Origin: an uncultured Chlorobiaceae bacterium
GTDB lineage: Bacteria > Bacteroidota > Chlorobiia > Chlorobiales > Chlorobiaceae
Length of the DNA stretch: 33,556 bases
Assembly (NCBI GenBank): GCA_903851385.1
Contig: CAINOC010000079.1
Location: 1 to 33,556 of the forward strand
Direction: 5' to 3'
Shown here: piece after piece, positions 26,068 through 33,556 of the stretch
Position numbering within the stretch: position 1 is the first letter of the stretch
How the letters are laid out: every line of letters begins with the position of its first letter
Program-made: the position numbers and the translations under genes
The notes under the pieces: generated by a model
Told to the model about the DNA's origin: nothing
The model's input: only the letters and a program-made list of their open reading frames with translations
Databases searched by the model: none

Positions 26068-26613
26068 ATGAGCAAAGAACATAATAACTCCACAGCTATC
26101 ACCCCGCTCTTTTCAGCGGAAGCAATAGAAAACCGTATCCGGGAAATCGGAAAAGCAATTTCTGTCGATTTTGCTTTTGCGACCTCTGCATCTCCTCTCC
26201 TTCTCATTGTAGTTCTCAAAGGGGCATTCATCTTTGCCGCTGATCTTGTGCGAACAATAACAATTCCCTGCACTGTCGATTTTATTCATGCTTCAAGTTA
26301 CGGTTCCGGGAAAATCTCTTCAGGCAACGTCACCATCAAACACAACCTTGCCATTGAGGGCCGGCATATTCTGCTCGTTGAAGATATTATTGACACAGGG
26401 CTTACCATTCAGCAGATCGAGGCGGAACTTATGACTATGAAACCAGCATCAATCAGCATCTGCACGCTGCTTGACAAACCTGAAACAAGAAAACATCCTG
26501 TAGTGGCAAGGTATAGAGGATTTATTGTCCCCAACGCTTTCATTGTAGGTTACGGGATAGACTTTAACGAACAATACCGTGGACTCCCCGCACTGGGCAA
26601 ACTCGATTCCTGA
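26068..26613 (+). CDS. hpt: Hypoxanthine phosphoribosyltransferase
   Basis: 181 residues, the usual length of bacterial Hpt. The PRPP loop is LLVEDIIDTGLT with E105, D106 and D109-T110-G111; other marks are VVLKGAFIFAADLV (active-site lid), FIHASSYGSG (flexible loop Ser-Tyr) and the C-terminal YGIDFNEQYRGLP. It joins hypoxanthine (or guanine) to PRPP to give IMP (or GMP). It starts 16 nt after the adenine deaminase gene, which makes its substrate. Confidence 0.95.
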   Translation: MSKEHNNSTAITPLFSAEAIENRIREIGKAISVDFAFATSASPLLLIVVLKGAFIFAADLVRTITIPCTVDFIHASSYGSGKISSGNVTIKHNLAIEGRHILLVEDIIDTGLTIQQIEAELMTMKPASISICTLLDKPETRKHPVVARYRGFIVPNAFIVGYGIDFNEQYRGLPALGKLDS

Positions 26614-26862
26614 CCAAAGTAATCAAACCTCTCGCCCCTCTTCTGAACACTAACAATACATGTTGTGCCAGCAGCAACACAACCGCGAATAAAAAACATT
26701 TATGTAAAAAATAATGCGCAATCAAACAAAATTGTCTGAAATTTTATTATTTTTATTTTATTTTCCCTTATTTATTTAGGTATAAAATATTTTTCACTTA
26801 AATAACAGTGAGCAAGAAAGGATACTGACGGTGAATTTTCAGATCGATAGAATAGGCTACGT

Positions 26863-28020
26863 ATGCGAATTGAAAGTACAACTTCCAACCATCCAGGCGT
26901 AAAGCCCTGGATTATCGATACAACCCTGAGGGATGGAGAGCAGGCTCCCGGCGTTGTATTCAGCGCTGAGGAAAAAATACATATTGCATGTCTTCTTGCT
27001 GGCACCGGGGTAAATGAGCTTGAAATCGGGTACCCGGCAATCAGCAATGATGAACGCGACACGATCAGGAAGATAGCAACCATGAATCTTCCTGTACGTC
27101 TAACCAGCTGGGCCAGGGCAAAATGGCAGGACATTGAAGATGCCCGTATATGCGGTACAGAGGCGCTTCACATCAGCTTTCCTGTTTCTGCGCTCTACCT
27201 TGAGCTTATGGAAAAAGATTACGCATGGGTACAGCGACAACTTCAGGAGCTCATTCCGAAAGCAAAAAAATATTTCAGCTTTGTCAGCGTCGGAGCACAG
27301 GATGCTACAAGGGCAGACACGGAAATGTTGAAAAGTTTTGTTCTTGATGCTGAAGCTTGCGGTGCAGATAGAATACGCATTGCCGATACTGTCGGCATTG
27401 CAACACCAACATCAATAATAACACTCATCAGCCAACTGAAATCTGTAAGCTACGCGGCTCTTGAATTTCATGCCCATAACGATCTTGGTATGGCAACAGC
27501 CAATGCATTCACCGCTCTGGAAGCAGGGTGCAAAGCAGTCAGCGTTTCGGTAACCGGACTTGGTGAGCGGGCAGGAAATGCTGCACTTGAAGAACTTGCC
27601 ATTGCATTGCAGCTATCCGGGAAATACGATTCACATATTGATACCAGGCAGCTTTCGCATCTTTGTGAAGTAGTCAGCAAAGCATCAGGACGGGTTATCC
27701 AGGATCAGAAAGCCGTTGTGGGCAAATCGGCTTTTCAGCATGAATCGGGCATTCACTGTGCGGCACTGCTGAAACACCCGCTATCTTATCAGCCCTTTCT
27801 TCCCGACCAGGTAGGTCGCCAGACAGAGGAGCTTGTTATCGGAAAACACTCGGGCAGTGCGTCATTACAACATTTTTTTTCCGGTAGGGGGGTTATACTT
27901 TCAAGAGATGAGGCAAGCTCTCTTCTTGAGAAAGTCCGCCAAACGGCCACTGAAAAGAAAAGAGCCTTGAACCCTGAAGAACTGGATAGCATTTACAACA
28001 CCCTTTTAGTTAAACACTGA
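26863..28020 (+). CDS. nifV: Homocitrate synthase NifV
   Basis: 385 residues; condenses acetyl-CoA with 2-oxoglutarate to homocitrate, the organic acid of the nitrogenase FeMo cofactor. Motifs: IIDTTLRDGEQAPG (catalytic start of the DRE-TIM metallolyases), ELEIGYPAI, FHAHNDLGMATAN (metal-binding HxH), TGLGERAGNAALEE and the C-terminal QHESGIHCAALLKHP. The isopropylmalate synthase LeuA shares the barrel, but the length (no LeuA regulatory domain) and position before nifA favour NifV. Nothing resembling a sigma-54 promoter was found upstream; NifA follows after 20 nt and would be co-transcribed. Confidence 0.94.
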   Translation: MRIESTTSNHPGVKPWIIDTTLRDGEQAPGVVFSAEEKIHIACLLAGTGVNELEIGYPAISNDERDTIRKIATMNLPVRLTSWARAKWQDIEDARICGTEALHISFPVSALYLELMEKDYAWVQRQLQELIPKAKKYFSFVSVGAQDATRADTEMLKSFVLDAEACGADRIRIADTVGIATPTSIITLISQLKSVSYAALEFHAHNDLGMATANAFTALEAGCKAVSVSVTGLGERAGNAALEELAIALQLSGKYDSHIDTRQLSHLCEVVSKASGRVIQDQKAVVGKSAFQHESGIHCAALLKHPLSYQPFLPDQVGRQTEELVIGKHSGSASLQHFFSGRGVILSRDEASSLLEKVRQTATEKKRALNPEELDSIYNTLLVKH

Positions 28021-28040
28021 TAAATCAGACCTCAAGAGCC

Positions 28041-29675
28041 ATGCTTATAGCCCAGGAAGAGGATCATAGCAGTATCAGCCTGCTTGCCGAAGTCAGCCGA
28101 ACCATAACCAATGAAGATGATATCAATAAGGTATTAAGGCTTGTGCTGTTCATCATGTCCGAGCACATGAACATGCTGAGGGGTATGATTACGATCCTTA
28201 ACCGGGACACCCGCGAAATTGTCATCAACGAATCATTCGGACTGACGATTGAAGAGAAAGAGAGAGGCCGTTACCGAATTGGTGAAGGCATTATCGGGCA
28301 GGTTGTTAAAACCGGAAAAACGGTCATTGTCCCCAGCATTAACAATGAGCCGCTCTTTCTTGACCGCACCCGTTCACGCTCAAGGTCTAAAAAAGAAGAC
28401 CTTTGTTTTATCTGCATTCCAATCAAGGCTGGCACAGAAATCATCGGCACCCTGAGCGCAGACCATCAGCTTGAACCACTATCGGGAGAAGAGCATGTTA
28501 AAAAGAACAAAGCCGATATAGGGAAAAGAGATATGCTGCAACACTATGTCGACCAGCTCTCGATAATTGCAGCCATGATTTCACAGGCAGTGCGCCTCCG
28601 GCAGCTTGCACACGAAGAAAGCGCCAAACAACCTCAGGAAGAGAACAAACCAGCTGAAAAGCTTTCAAAGCAGAAGCGCCACACGGAAGAACACAATGAT
28701 GAAACCATTACTGATGTAGAGCGTCCGGCAAACATTATCGGTAACACAAAACCGATGATCTCGCTGTTTAAAATGATTGAGAAGATCGCTAAAACCAATG
28801 CAACAACGTTGATACTTGGCGAAAGCGGCGTCGGAAAAGAGTTGGTCGCCAGTGCCATTCACTTTAAAAGTCACCGATCGGGCAACACGTTCATTAAATT
28901 CAACTGTGCTGCACTGCCGGAAAGTATTGTTGAAAGTGAGCTTTTCGGGCATGAAAAAGGAGCATTTACCGGAGCATCATCTACCCGGCAAGGGAGATTT
29001 GAGCTTGCCCATAAAGGAACAATCTTTCTGGATGAAGTGGGGGAACTGAGTCTTCCGATTCAGGCAAAACTGCTGAGAATAATTCAGGAAAAGGAGTTTG
29101 AAAGAGTCGGAGGATCAAAAACCATAAAAGTCGACGTCAGGATAATTGCCGCAACAAACCGTAATCTTGAAGAATTGATCCGGGAAGGTCTTTTCCGTGA
29201 AGATCTCTATTATCGGTTGAATATTTTTCCCATTACCGTCCCCCCTCTGCGGGAGCGCAAAACCGATATACTTCTGCTTGCAGATTATTTTGTAGAAAAG
29301 TACAATGCGGCTAACCAGAAAGGAATTCGCAGAATATCAACAACTGCGATTGATATGCTGATGCGATATCACTGGCCTGGTAACGTCCGCGAACTTCAGA
29401 ACTGTATGGAGCGGGCAGTCATCCTGAGCGAAGACAACGTTATTCACGGTTATCATCTCCCTCCTACTCTTCAGACTGCTGAATCCAGTGGAACCCCCTA
29501 TACCGGATCACTGCAGCAGAAACTGGATGCAATTGAAAAAGAGATGATCATGGAAGCGCTGAAACGCACAAAAGGAAATATGTCTAGAGCGGCAATACAA
29601 TTAGGTCTTTCAGACAGGATCATGGGGCTTCGTATCAAAAAGTTCGATATTGATTACCGGAAATTCCGTCCATAA
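28041..29675 (+). CDS. nifA: NifA, sigma-54-dependent activator of nitrogen fixation
   Basis: 544 residues in three parts: an N-terminal GAF domain (about 15-200, with [12 protein letters not shown] and [16 protein letters not shown]), the AAA+ activator domain (about 230-460: Walker A GESGVGKE at 260-267, GAFTGA at 307-312 for sigma-54 contact, [28 protein letters not shown]) and a C-terminal Fis-type helix-turn-helix ([17 protein letters not shown]). It activates transcription at TGGCAC-N5-TTGC promoters such as that of nifH below. The linker after the AAA+ domain lacks the CxxxxC motif of oxygen-sensitive NifA from alphaproteobacteria, so it should be of the NifL-type or otherwise partner-controlled kind. 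Follows nifV by 20 nt; a hybrid kinase gene follows after 151 nt. Confidence 0.94.
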   Translation: MLIAQEEDHSSISLLAEVSRTITNEDDINKVLRLVLFIMSEHMNMLRGMITILNRDTREIVINESFGLTIEEKERGRYRIGEGIIGQVVKTGKTVIVPSINNEPLFLDRTRSRSRSKKEDLCFICIPIKAGTEIIGTLSADHQLEPLSGEEHVKKNKADIGKRDMLQHYVDQLSIIAAMISQAVRLRQLAHEESAKQPQEENKPAEKLSKQKRHTEEHNDETITDVERPANIIGNTKPMISLFKMIEKIAKTNATTLILGESGVGKELVASAIHFKSHRSGNTFIKFNCAALPESIVESELFGHEKGAFTGASSTRQGRFELAHKGTIFLDEVGELSLPIQAKLLRIIQEKEFERVGGSKTIKVDVRIIAATNRNLEELIREGLFREDLYYRLNIFPITVPPLRERKTDILLLADYFVEKYNAANQKGIRRISTTAIDMLMRYHWPGNVRELQNCMERAVILSEDNVIHGYHLPPTLQTAESSGTPYTGSLQQKLDAIEKEMIMEALKRTKGNMSRAAIQLGLSDRIMGLRIKKFDIDYRKFRP

Positions 29676-29720
29676 AATTGATCACTTATAATAATAATTG
29701 ATTCATTATCTTATAGAAGG

Positions 29721-29743
29721 GATGAACTGATATTGAGTTCATC
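29721..29743 (+). terminator. Hairpin between nifA and the hybrid kinase gene
   Basis: GATGAACT (29721-29728) pairs with AGTTCATC (29736-29743) around a 7-nt loop, 46 nt beyond the nifA stop. A pyrimidine-rich run (TCTCCTCCTCCCTC) follows rather than a T-run, so it may be a partial terminator or an RNA processing site that lowers expression of the next gene. Confidence 0.35.
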
Positions 29744-29826
29744 GTCTCCTCCTCCCTCGTTTGCTGTATTTCTCGTAACACGATGAGGTTCATTGTTGAT
29801 TCCATAATGCTGAAGCAGGGAAAGAA

Positions 29827-31881
29827 ATGTGCCCTCTCTACAAAAACGCCATAAGCAAAATGCAGGATAACAACGGAACCAACAATCAGTTTTCGCTAGA
29901 AATGGTTGAGTTCAATCCTGAATGGCAATTTGAAAACCATAAAACCGGAGAATTCTACAAGAACGGAGTTATACCCCAGAAACTGTTTATCACCTATCTT
30001 GGGGGGAATATTCAGCCTGCGAGCACCGACAAGGTCTTTGCTTCCCTTGAAAATATGTTCAAAAGCGGGGCGCTCACAAACTCCAATTATATCAGGATTG
30101 CTGATTACAACAAAGTAATCAGCGCGTCATTCCATACGAGAGTCCTCTATGCCAATACACTGAACCGTCTTAATGAGAAGTATCATTGCCGGCCCATTGT
30201 CACCTACATCTGCGGAGCATCACTTCTTACGAAAACAATGCTGCGCCTTTTTGCATCATATGTAAAGCAGGAGTTCATCTTTGTTGCAACAGCACAAGAG
30301 GCCTTCGACCTCATAAACGCAAACAACGACGACCCTTGGGAGGAACAAGATAATCAGATTACTATTTCACAAAAGGGAATCGATCAATTGGCTGCCCTGT
30401 GTGGAAACCTTCTTTTCAATGAGACTTTTACCTTTGACGAAAGTAAGGATGGAGTATCACCTGCCGATCCTCTTTACGACCTTTATTCGATAATCGCTCT
30501 TCTTAATCATGATCTGAAAGAACTTCAGAAAAACGAAAAAGAACAGAAAGAGGAGATTGAACAAGCCCTTGAGCATGCACGCATTCTCAATGCAAAACTT
30601 TCTGAAGAGAAAAAAATAGTCGAAGAAAAAGAGCAAATCCAGCAAATCCTGATAAAAAAGCTTAAACAGGCAAAAATTGAAGCTGAAATAGCAAACAGGG
30701 CAAAAAGCGAGTTTCTGGCCAATATATCCCATGAAATAATAACGCCTCTTCACGCAGTAATCGGCATGACGGAGCTCCTTTGCTATACCCCGCTAAACAG
30801 TGAACAAACAAATTATACAGATACAATACAAACGAGTACACAACAGCTTTATCAGTTGCTCAACAATATTCTTGATTTCAGTAAAAACAAATCGGGACCG
30901 ATCGACAATAATACTATACTCTTTGCTATCAAAACGCTGTTCAATGACCTCTTTTCCCGACTGAACGATAGTGCCCTGAAAAAAAATCTGCGCTTGACCC
31001 TGACTATTCCGCCAGCAATACCGCCGTATCTTTTTGGTTATCCTGACTATCTGATGCAGGCACTGATCAACCTTGTGCAAAATGCAATTAAATTCTCCAA
31101 TAAAGGGGAAATCATTGTAAGTGTTGAGCCAGTATCCGAAACACCAGAGAATATATCCCTTCGCTTTTTGATCAGTGATATGGGAATAGGCATTCCTGAA
31201 GAAAAAAAAGAACTGATTTTTCAAAAATTTACCCAGGTAGACTCCTCAGCTACACGGAAAGAGGGAGGAACAGGACTCGGCCTGGCAATCACCAAACAAC
31301 TTGTTGAGTTAATGGGTGGTACTCTCGAACTCAGCAGCAGGGAAAATGAAGGGTCTACATTCTCCTTTCTCCTTTCATTTATAAAACCGAATGAGAACAA
31401 TAAAAAGAATGACGCCAGCAGCATTCTGCCCTACACCGGGCCACTCTATCAAAATCGGCTTCATACCCCCATCCAATCAATAGACAATACATTGCCATCA
31501 AATACTCGAATACTTCTCGTCGAAGACAATGCCATTAATCAAAGAGTAGCTTCGGCTATGCTTAATAAGCTGGGGTTCACCATAGATATTGCCGACAACG
31601 GGATTGAAGCTATTGATGCTCTTAAAAAAATCGCTTATTCTCTGGTGATCATGGATTTGCAAATGCCTCTCATGGGAGGTCTTGAAGCTACCAAAAAGAT
31701 CAGAAATATGGAGACAGGCACAAGAGACCCTGATATTCCGATTATTGCCATGACTGCCAATGCCACACAGCAAGACAAACAGAACTGCCTGAACGCTGGA
31801 ATGAATGACTTTATCTCAAAACCAGTTACAATACCAACCCTTCAGGAGTTGCTCAATAAGTGGGTGCCGCAGAAGAAATAG
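29827..31881 (+). CDS. Soluble hybrid histidine kinase / receiver, next to nifA
   Basis: 684 residues, no membrane segment. Residues 1-215 form an N-terminal domain I do not recognise; YLGGNIQ…, [21 protein letters not shown] and [13 protein letters not shown] suggest a small alpha/beta (STAS/SpoIIAA-like) fold. A long coiled coil follows (about 225-290, Glu/Lys-rich). The kinase core has H302 in [10 protein letters not shown] (Arg of HExRTP replaced by Ile), then [18 protein letters not shown] and GGTGLGLAI. The receiver phospho-acceptor is D610 ([11 protein letters not shown]) and its conserved Lys is in SKPV. No output domain is attached. By position between nifA and nifH it could sense nitrogen, redox or energy state and act on NifA, like NifL, but that is inference. 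Confidence 0.85.
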   Translation: MCPLYKNAISKMQDNNGTNNQFSLEMVEFNPEWQFENHKTGEFYKNGVIPQKLFITYLGGNIQPASTDKVFASLENMFKSGALTNSNYIRIADYNKVISASFHTRVLYANTLNRLNEKYHCRPIVTYICGASLLTKTMLRLFASYVKQEFIFVATAQEAFDLINANNDDPWEEQDNQITISQKGIDQLAALCGNLLFNETFTFDESKDGVSPADPLYDLYSIIALLNHDLKELQKNEKEQKEEIEQALEHARILNAKLSEEKKIVEEKEQIQQILIKKLKQAKIEAEIANRAKSEFLANISHEIITPLHAVIGMTELLCYTPLNSEQTNYTDTIQTSTQQLYQLLNNILDFSKNKSGPIDNNTILFAIKTLFNDLFSRLNDSALKKNLRLTLTIPPAIPPYLFGYPDYLMQALINLVQNAIKFSNKGEIIVSVEPVSETPENISLRFLISDMGIGIPEEKKELIFQKFTQVDSSATRKEGGTGLGLAITKQLVELMGGTLELSSRENEGSTFSFLLSFIKPNENNKKNDASSILPYTGPLYQNRLHTPIQSIDNTLPSNTRILLVEDNAINQRVASAMLNKLGFTIDIADNGIEAIDALKKIAYSLVIMDLQMPLMGGLEATKKIRNMETGTRDPDIPIIAMTANATQQDKQNCLNAGMNDFISKPVTIPTLQELLNKWVPQKK

Positions 31882-31913
31882 TTGGCAGTGGGCTTAGGGG
31901 TACCGATTGGTTT

Positions 31914-31938
31914 GTTGGGGTTCAGGAATCACCCCAAC
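31914..31938 (+). terminator. Small hairpin after the hybrid kinase gene
   Basis: GTTGGGGT (31914-31921) pairs with ACCCCAAC (31931-31938) around a 9-nt loop, 33 nt after the kinase stop. There is no T-run. It is followed by a longer hairpin (31945-31980), so the two may act together. Confidence 0.4.
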
Positions 31939-31944
31939 CTCCAT

Positions 31945-31980
31945 GGGTCACCTCTATTTGTTGAATAAATAGAGGTACCC
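31945..31980. terminator. Strong bidirectional hairpin between convergent genes
   Basis: ACCTCTATTT (31950-31959) pairs perfectly with AAATAGAGGT (31967-31976), extended by GGGT/ACCC with one bulged base (31949). It lies between the hybrid kinase and the aldo/keto reductase, which converge; their stops are 64 nt and 10 nt away. This is the best terminator candidate of the region. Confidence 0.6.
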
Positions 31981-31989
31981 TAAACAGAG

Positions 31990-32949
31990 TTATTTTGGCA
32001 TGCCAGCAATAAAATGCGCTATATTTTCGATCTCCTCTTCACTTAAGCGGAACGTGGCTGCCCTGATAATACCCTCAACCTGAGCAGCATTTCGTCCACC
32101 GACAATTGCTCCTGTAACGGCGGGATGGCGCAAGGCCCATGCAATGGCAACCTCACCTGCTGAACGGTCATGCTGCGACCCTATATGTTTCAGAAGTTCA
32201 ACCAGTGCAAGATTGGCTGTCAGGCGAGGCTCCTGAAACTCTTTGTTTCCCCTGCGCCAGTCATCATTGGAAAAGTTTGCAACCCGTTCATGCGTCATCG
32301 CTCCGGAAAGCATACCTGAAAGCATTGGAGAATAGACAATAACACCGATAGTATGTTCAATACAGAATGGGAGAATCTCATGTTCAATTGCAGGCCGCAA
32401 CATTGAGTAAGGAGGTTGAAGAGTGGCAACAGGGGAAATTGTCATTATCCGGCGCAATTGTTCGACATTGAAATTCGATACACCAATATGCCTTACGAGG
32501 CCCTCCTCCTTCAGACGAGCCATCTCCTGCCAACCCTCTTCAATATCTATATCAGGGTTTGGCCAGTGAATCTGATAGAGATCGATGGTATCAACATTGA
32601 GTCTTTTCAAGCTCGCTTCACACTCTCTTCTTATCGAACCTGCCTTGAGACTATTGCTGATCTGATTCTTGTCATTCCACACAAGGGAACATTTGGTAAA
32701 AATAAAAGGCTTCTTCTTCATGCCGCCGACAGCCTTGGCCACAAGCTCTTCAGAATGACCAAGCCCATAAACCGCCGCCGTATCAATCCAGTTTATGCCA
32801 AGTTCGAGAGCACGCTCAATTGCACTGACTGCATCTCCATCATCCTGCGCTCCCCATCCATACGCCCAATTGCTGCCGCCAATCGCCCAACTCCCAAAAC
32901 CAGTTGGAGTTATGTGCATATCTGTATTTCCAAGCTGACGTGTCTGCAT
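31990..32949 (-). CDS. Aldo/keto reductase
   Basis: 319 residues, (beta/alpha)8 barrel, cytoplasmic, NADPH-dependent. The catalytic tetrad is complete: D56 and Y61 (WIDTAAVYG), K86 (FIFTKCSL) and H128 (LYQIHWPNP). IGVSNFNVEQL and the C-terminal HPAVTGAIVGGRN are also typical. Members of this group reduce various aldehydes and ketones; the substrate here is not indicated. It sits on the opposite strand between the hybrid kinase and nifH, interrupting the nif gene order. Confidence 0.93.
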   Translation of the reverse strand: MQTRQLGNTDMHITPTGFGSWAIGGSNWAYGWGAQDDGDAVSAIERALELGINWIDTAAVYGLGHSEELVAKAVGGMKKKPFIFTKCSLVWNDKNQISNSLKAGSIRRECEASLKRLNVDTIDLYQIHWPNPDIDIEEGWQEMARLKEEGLVRHIGVSNFNVEQLRRIMTISPVATLQPPYSMLRPAIEHEILPFCIEHTIGVIVYSPMLSGMLSGAMTHERVANFSNDDWRRGNKEFQEPRLTANLALVELLKHIGSQHDRSAGEVAIAWALRHPAVTGAIVGGRNAAQVEGIIRAATFRLSEEEIENIAHFIAGMPK

Positions 32950-33329
32950 GATCTATGTCCAGTTATAATGTTTCCTCATACTTGTTCTATAGTAACACAT
33001 ACCGGAGACGAATTCGATCCCTCACTTTTAAAAAATCAAACTTTTTCACCTCTCAACAATAGTAAAAACCAATTTCATACTTTTTTGTAGTTTTTAATCT
33101 ACCAAAAGAGTTGCCCGCCCGAACCGGAACTCCGCAGAATCTCTAAATGGGAGCAATTGACATTGCTTCCCCCCAGTTATCAATCACAAGAAAAACTATT
33201 ATTTATACCTAAATGTAGATTTCTCAACTATCATACGGAATTGTAGATATCTATTACGCTGATAATTACATTTATTTAAAATAGTTACCTCTTGAAATAA
33301 TAAAATAAACCTGCGGCAATCACCTGAAA

Positions 33330-33345
33330 CCCTTCTGCAGAAGGG
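33330..33345. promoter_or_regulatory. Perfect 16-bp palindrome upstream of the nifH promoter
   Basis: CCCTTCTGCAGAAGGG is a perfect inverted repeat centred about 75 bp upstream of the -24/-12 element, that is near -90 from the expected transcription start. NifA and related activators bind dyad sites at -80 to -150. It does not match TGT-N10-ACA, so it would be a different site (a diverged NifA box or another regulator). It might also be a hairpin. Confidence 0.45.
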
Positions 33346-33400
33346 CTTTAAGGGTCATAACTTTTCATGAAATAAAATTCTTCTCCTGAAAGACTGACTT

Positions 33401-33416
33401 TGGCACGCATATTGCA
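33401..33416 (+). promoter_or_regulatory. Sigma-54 (-24/-12) promoter of nifH
   Basis: TGGCACGCATATTGCA matches the sigma-54 consensus TGGCACG-N4-TTGCA exactly, including GG and GC spaced by ten bases. Transcription should start about 12 nt after the GC, near 33427, giving a leader of roughly 80 nt before the nifH ATG at 33505. NifA encoded upstream in this window is the natural activator. Confidence 0.9.
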
Positions 33417-33504
33417 ATCATATTAACATAAATATTCAGGAATGAGGATGCTTTATACTGAATATCTGATGACAAACGCATCGAAAACCTAAAAAAGTAC
33501 GAAA

Positions 33505-33556
33505 ATGAGAAAAGTTGCTATTTACGGAAAAGGTGGTATCGGCAAGTCAACAACGA
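33505..33556 (+). CDS. nifH: Nitrogenase iron protein NifH (5' end only)
   Basis: Only 17 full codons are in the window: MRKVAIYGKGGIGKSTT. GKGGIGKST is the Walker A (P-loop) of the nitrogenase Fe protein, which passes electrons to the MoFe protein with ATP hydrolysis. The MRKVAIYGKGG start resembles the group III NifH found in green sulfur bacteria and some clostridia, and a perfect sigma-54 promoter precedes it. The paralogues BchL and ChlL have a different N-terminus. The gene is truncated by the window end. Confidence 0.93.
   Translation, partial: MRKVAIYGKGGIGKSTT

Larger units (their letters stand above)
32950..33504. other. Long nifH leader and upstream regulatory region
   Basis: 555 bp between divergent genes, including the nifH promoter and palindrome. 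TGTAGAT occurs twice (near 33213 and 33242). A TGTTCTATAGTAACA at 32983-32997 resembles the NifA box TGT-N10-ACA but has N9 and is ~430 bp from the promoter, so it is not called. No gene is seen. Confidence 0.5.

Noticed and set aside
32983-32997. TGTTCTATAGTAACA as a NifA upstream activator site
   Set aside because: Spacer is 9 not 10, and it is ~430 bp from the nifH promoter, nearer the aldo/keto reductase start.

Overview
The window looks like chromosomal DNA from a green sulfur bacterium (Chlorobiales, Chlorobium/Pelodictyon type). The grounds are indirect: the partial NifH at the right edge starts MRKVAIYGKGGIGKSTT as in the Chlorobium type, a nifV-nifA pair sits close by, there is an aconitase of the kind a reductive TCA cycle needs, and a class II photolyase. 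No photosynthesis gene is present, so the assignment is an inference of moderate strength. Many genes have weak Shine-Dalgarno sites or TTG starts. No tRNA, rRNA or CRISPR array was seen.

Layout. 1-4.0 kb is an accessory, AT-rich stretch: the end of an IS3-type element, a truncated ORF, a DUF2971 gene that seems frameshifted, a zinc-ribbon/RES-domain protein and a RelBE-type toxin-antitoxin pair. 4.1-9.7 kb carries aconitase, an SDR protein with altered catalytic residues, an outer-membrane beta-barrel protein and a PEP-CTERM exported protein. 9.9-13.2 kb is one very long patatin-like protein with C-terminal membrane segments. 13.7-14.8 kb has a small unknown protein and a chloramphenicol-acetyltransferase-like protein.

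14.8-19.1 kb is the most striking part. A CqsA-type alpha-hydroxyketone autoinducer synthase is divergent from a CqsS-type membrane sensor kinase. From its best start the kinase shares residue numbering with Vibrio CqsS (W104, S107, F162, His194). It adds a second intact receiver and its own HPt domain. This is a probable Vibrio-type CAI-1-like quorum-sensing circuit in a non-proteobacterium. A class I glutamine amidotransferase and a class II CPD photolyase follow on the same strand.

21.3-26.6 kb holds RNase R (opposite strand), a flavodoxin/2[4Fe-4S] protein, a probable adenine deaminase and hypoxanthine phosphoribosyltransferase; the last two form an adenine -> hypoxanthine -> IMP route. 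26.9-33.6 kb is a nitrogen-fixation region: nifV, nifA, a soluble hybrid histidine kinase, an aldo/keto reductase on the other strand, and then a consensus sigma-54 promoter with an upstream perfect palindrome leading into nifH, which is cut by the window end.
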